Source: an uncultured Veillonellaceae bacterium
Lineage (GTDB): Bacteria > Bacillota > Negativicutes > Veillonellales > Veillonellaceae
NCBI GenBank assembly: GCA_945867815.1
Contig: CAMBIX010000009.1
Span: 1-64,000, forward strand
Length of the DNA: 64,000 bases
Direction: 5' to 3'
In this document: positions 63,000-64,000 of the stretch, one piece after another
Layout of the letters: each line of letters begins with the position of its first letter
Numbering within the stretch: the first letter of the stretch is position 1
The notes under the pieces: generated by a model
Seen by the model: the letters and a program-made list of their open reading frames with translations, nothing else
Told to the model about the DNA's origin: nothing
The model's database searches: none
Translations under genes and position numbers: made by a program

Positions 63000-63139
63000 T
63001 GCATATAAGCAAGGAAAAAGCAGATAAGATACAAGAACTTATCGATAATGGAACAGTTATGACATTGGGAACATTAGCGAAAGAATTAGGAGTTACGGTA
63101 GAAGAACTTATAGATGATGCGGAGGAAGAAGAATGTTAA
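62999..63139 (+). CDS. 46-residue HTH-like phage protein
   Basis: ATG 62999 overlaps the previous stop. TLGTLAKELGVTVEELIDDAEEE reads as a small helix-turn-helix with an acidic tail. Overlaps the next gene by 7 bp. Confidence 0.55.
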   Translation: MHISKEKADKIQELIDNGTVMTLGTLAKELGVTVEELIDDAEEEEC

Positions 63140-63375
63140 GAGCGGTAGGAAGCCTGTACAGTGAAGACTTACATATATTTGTGGAGCTATTAAATCGTGT
63201 GATCACATGCAAGGAAACCTGTACATTGGTAGTGCAGGGGATTAATGCGATTACTCCTAATCAAGACATCAAAGCAGAATATAATGGTATGGGCATTACA
63301 TTGTCTGTGCCAACAAGCTACACAGATACACAATTAGAAATAGCTTGTAAGGAATTAGCTAAAGCATACTACTAA
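63133..63375 (+). CDS. Phage hypothetical protein
   Basis: 80 residues with a GGAGGAAG site inside the preceding gene. No domain recognised. Confidence 0.55.
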   Translation: MLRAVGSLYSEDLHIFVELLNRVITCKETCTLVVQGINAITPNQDIKAEYNGMGITLSVPTSYTDTQLEIACKELAKAYY

Positions 63376-63399
63376 CATTTGTGGAAATATCATTACAGA

Positions 63400-63510
63400 A
63401 TGATAGAACAACAGCTTGATATAAGATTGCCAGAGCAATATGCCAATGCTATATGGGAATTATTTGTAGTGACGACAGGGAGAGATAACGATGAAAACAA
63501 AAGTAATTAA
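63400..63510 (+). CDS. 36-residue ORF
   Basis: ATG 63400, stop 63508-63510; overlaps the next small gene by 20 bp. There is no good SD, so support is limited to the tight packing of the operon. Confidence 0.35.
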   Translation: MIEQQLDIRLPEQYANAIWELFVVTTGRDNDENKSN

Positions 63511-63640
63511 AGCATATATTCGTAGACAAATTGCGAAGCATCAAGAGGATTATCAAAAGAGCACACGAGATGCTTATGAAGATGTATTGGCTTTTATTGA
63601 AGAAGCAGATGAAAAGCCCAACAAGATAGTGAATGAGTGA
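63491..63640 (+). CDS. 49-residue helical phage protein
   Basis: ATG 63491 follows GGAGAGATAAC. Charged, helical product (YIRRQIAKHQEDYQKSTRDAYEDVL). No family recognised. Confidence 0.55.
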   Translation: MKTKVIKAYIRRQIAKHQEDYQKSTRDAYEDVLAFIEEADEKPNKIVNE

Positions 63641-63654
63641 TAAAGGGAGGATAT

Positions 63655-64000
63655 ATGGGGGAATACAAACTAACAGAGCAAGAATGTAAGGATATATTGC
63701 GAAGAGTGCGGAAAGCACAGTTTGAGTTAAGAGCCAAAGAGGAAGAGCTAGAGCAATATAAGAGTGATTGTTACTCATTAAGTGCTACAGATTACAGCAA
63801 AGAAAAGCCAACAGGTGGCAAGACGACAGATACATCGGATATGATAGCTAGATTAATGCAACTACGTGATGCGGTTAATGAGCAATGGGATAAGCTTATT
63901 AACTTTCGACTAGAAGCAAATATCAGGATTAATAATATGCATGATCCAGCTAATAGAGCATTGCTAACACAACGATATATCTTGGCCAAGTCATGGAGAC
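63655..64000 (+). CDS. ArpU/sigma-like phage late regulator (partial)
   Basis: ATG 63655 follows AAGGGAGG; the frame is open to the window end (115 codons seen). A coiled-coil N-terminal part, then RLMQLRDAVNEQWDKLINFRLEANIRINNM and ALLTQRYILAKSWR, the start of a sigma-70 region 4-like HTH as in DUF1492/ArpU/RinA proteins. These switch on late genes before the packaging module. Confidence 0.65.
   Translation, partial: MGEYKLTEQECKDILRRVRKAQFELRAKEEELEQYKSDCYSLSATDYSKEKPTGGKTTDTSDMIARLMQLRDAVNEQWDKLINFRLEANIRINNMHDPANRALLTQRYILAKSWR

Overview
The window reads as a chromosome segment of an anaerobic diderm Firmicute of the Negativicutes, most like Veillonella. This rests on gene content, not a database search. 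Evidence: a lactate permease beside an Ldh2-type 2-hydroxyacid dehydrogenase, a LarA-type lactate racemase, a two-subunit class I fumarase, membrane nitrate reductase narGHJI, an OmpA-like outer-membrane protein in an otherwise Firmicute-like gene set, AT-rich codon use and strong AGGAGG-type ribosome binding sites.

Positions 1-50200 are host chromosome. In order: a degenerate 7-bp tandem repeat; Ldh2-type dehydrogenase and lactate permease; BrnQ and a molybdopterin oxidoreductase on the minus strand; an APC permease; an isoleucine/valine cluster (leader peptide and attenuator, ilvD, ilvB, ilvN, an ABC ATPase, ilvC), then ilvA and a YjeM-like permease; a housekeeping stretch (DUF1653, HAD, cyclophilin, GIY-YIG, DUF1934, argS, pyrG); ilvE; an ArsR regulator followed by a DinB polymerase frame that runs without a stop into LarA; an aminotransferase; a lysine-tailed protein; a ClC channel; narK, a Crp/Fnr regulator and narGHJI; fumarase; OmpA; a secreted protein; a CorA-type transporter. 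The metabolic theme is lactate, malate and fumarate use, nitrate respiration and branched-chain amino acid synthesis. Intergenic spaces repeatedly hold pairs of 75-95 nt imperfect hairpins with related outer arms and one of a few core types.

From 50233 a tRNA-Ser(TGA) gene marks the left end of a prophage that runs past the window end. Layout: putative attachment and arm sites; a Panacea (DUF4065) antitoxin-like gene with an overlapping partner; a truncated gene; a tyrosine integrase with an unusual upstream RNA arrangement; a minus-strand accessory block (HEPN Abi, zinc ribbon, SHOCT protein) ending in a CI/LexA-like repressor; a lambda-like switch with 17-bp palindromic operators and a Cro-like gene; three minus-strand genes preceded by near-identical promoter/RBS modules and alternating with small plus-strand genes; then early and replication genes (LysM protein, HUH Rep, DUF3789, dUTPase, SSB, many small ORFs) up to a cut-off ArpU/sigma-like late regulator.

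The observations most worth following are the DinB-LarA read-through frame; the three-copy complementary segment at the integrase ribosome binding site together with a predicted small RNA; the paired hairpin repeats; the triplicated promoter cassettes; and two CRP-like palindromes placed exactly at -41.5 upstream of narK and narG.
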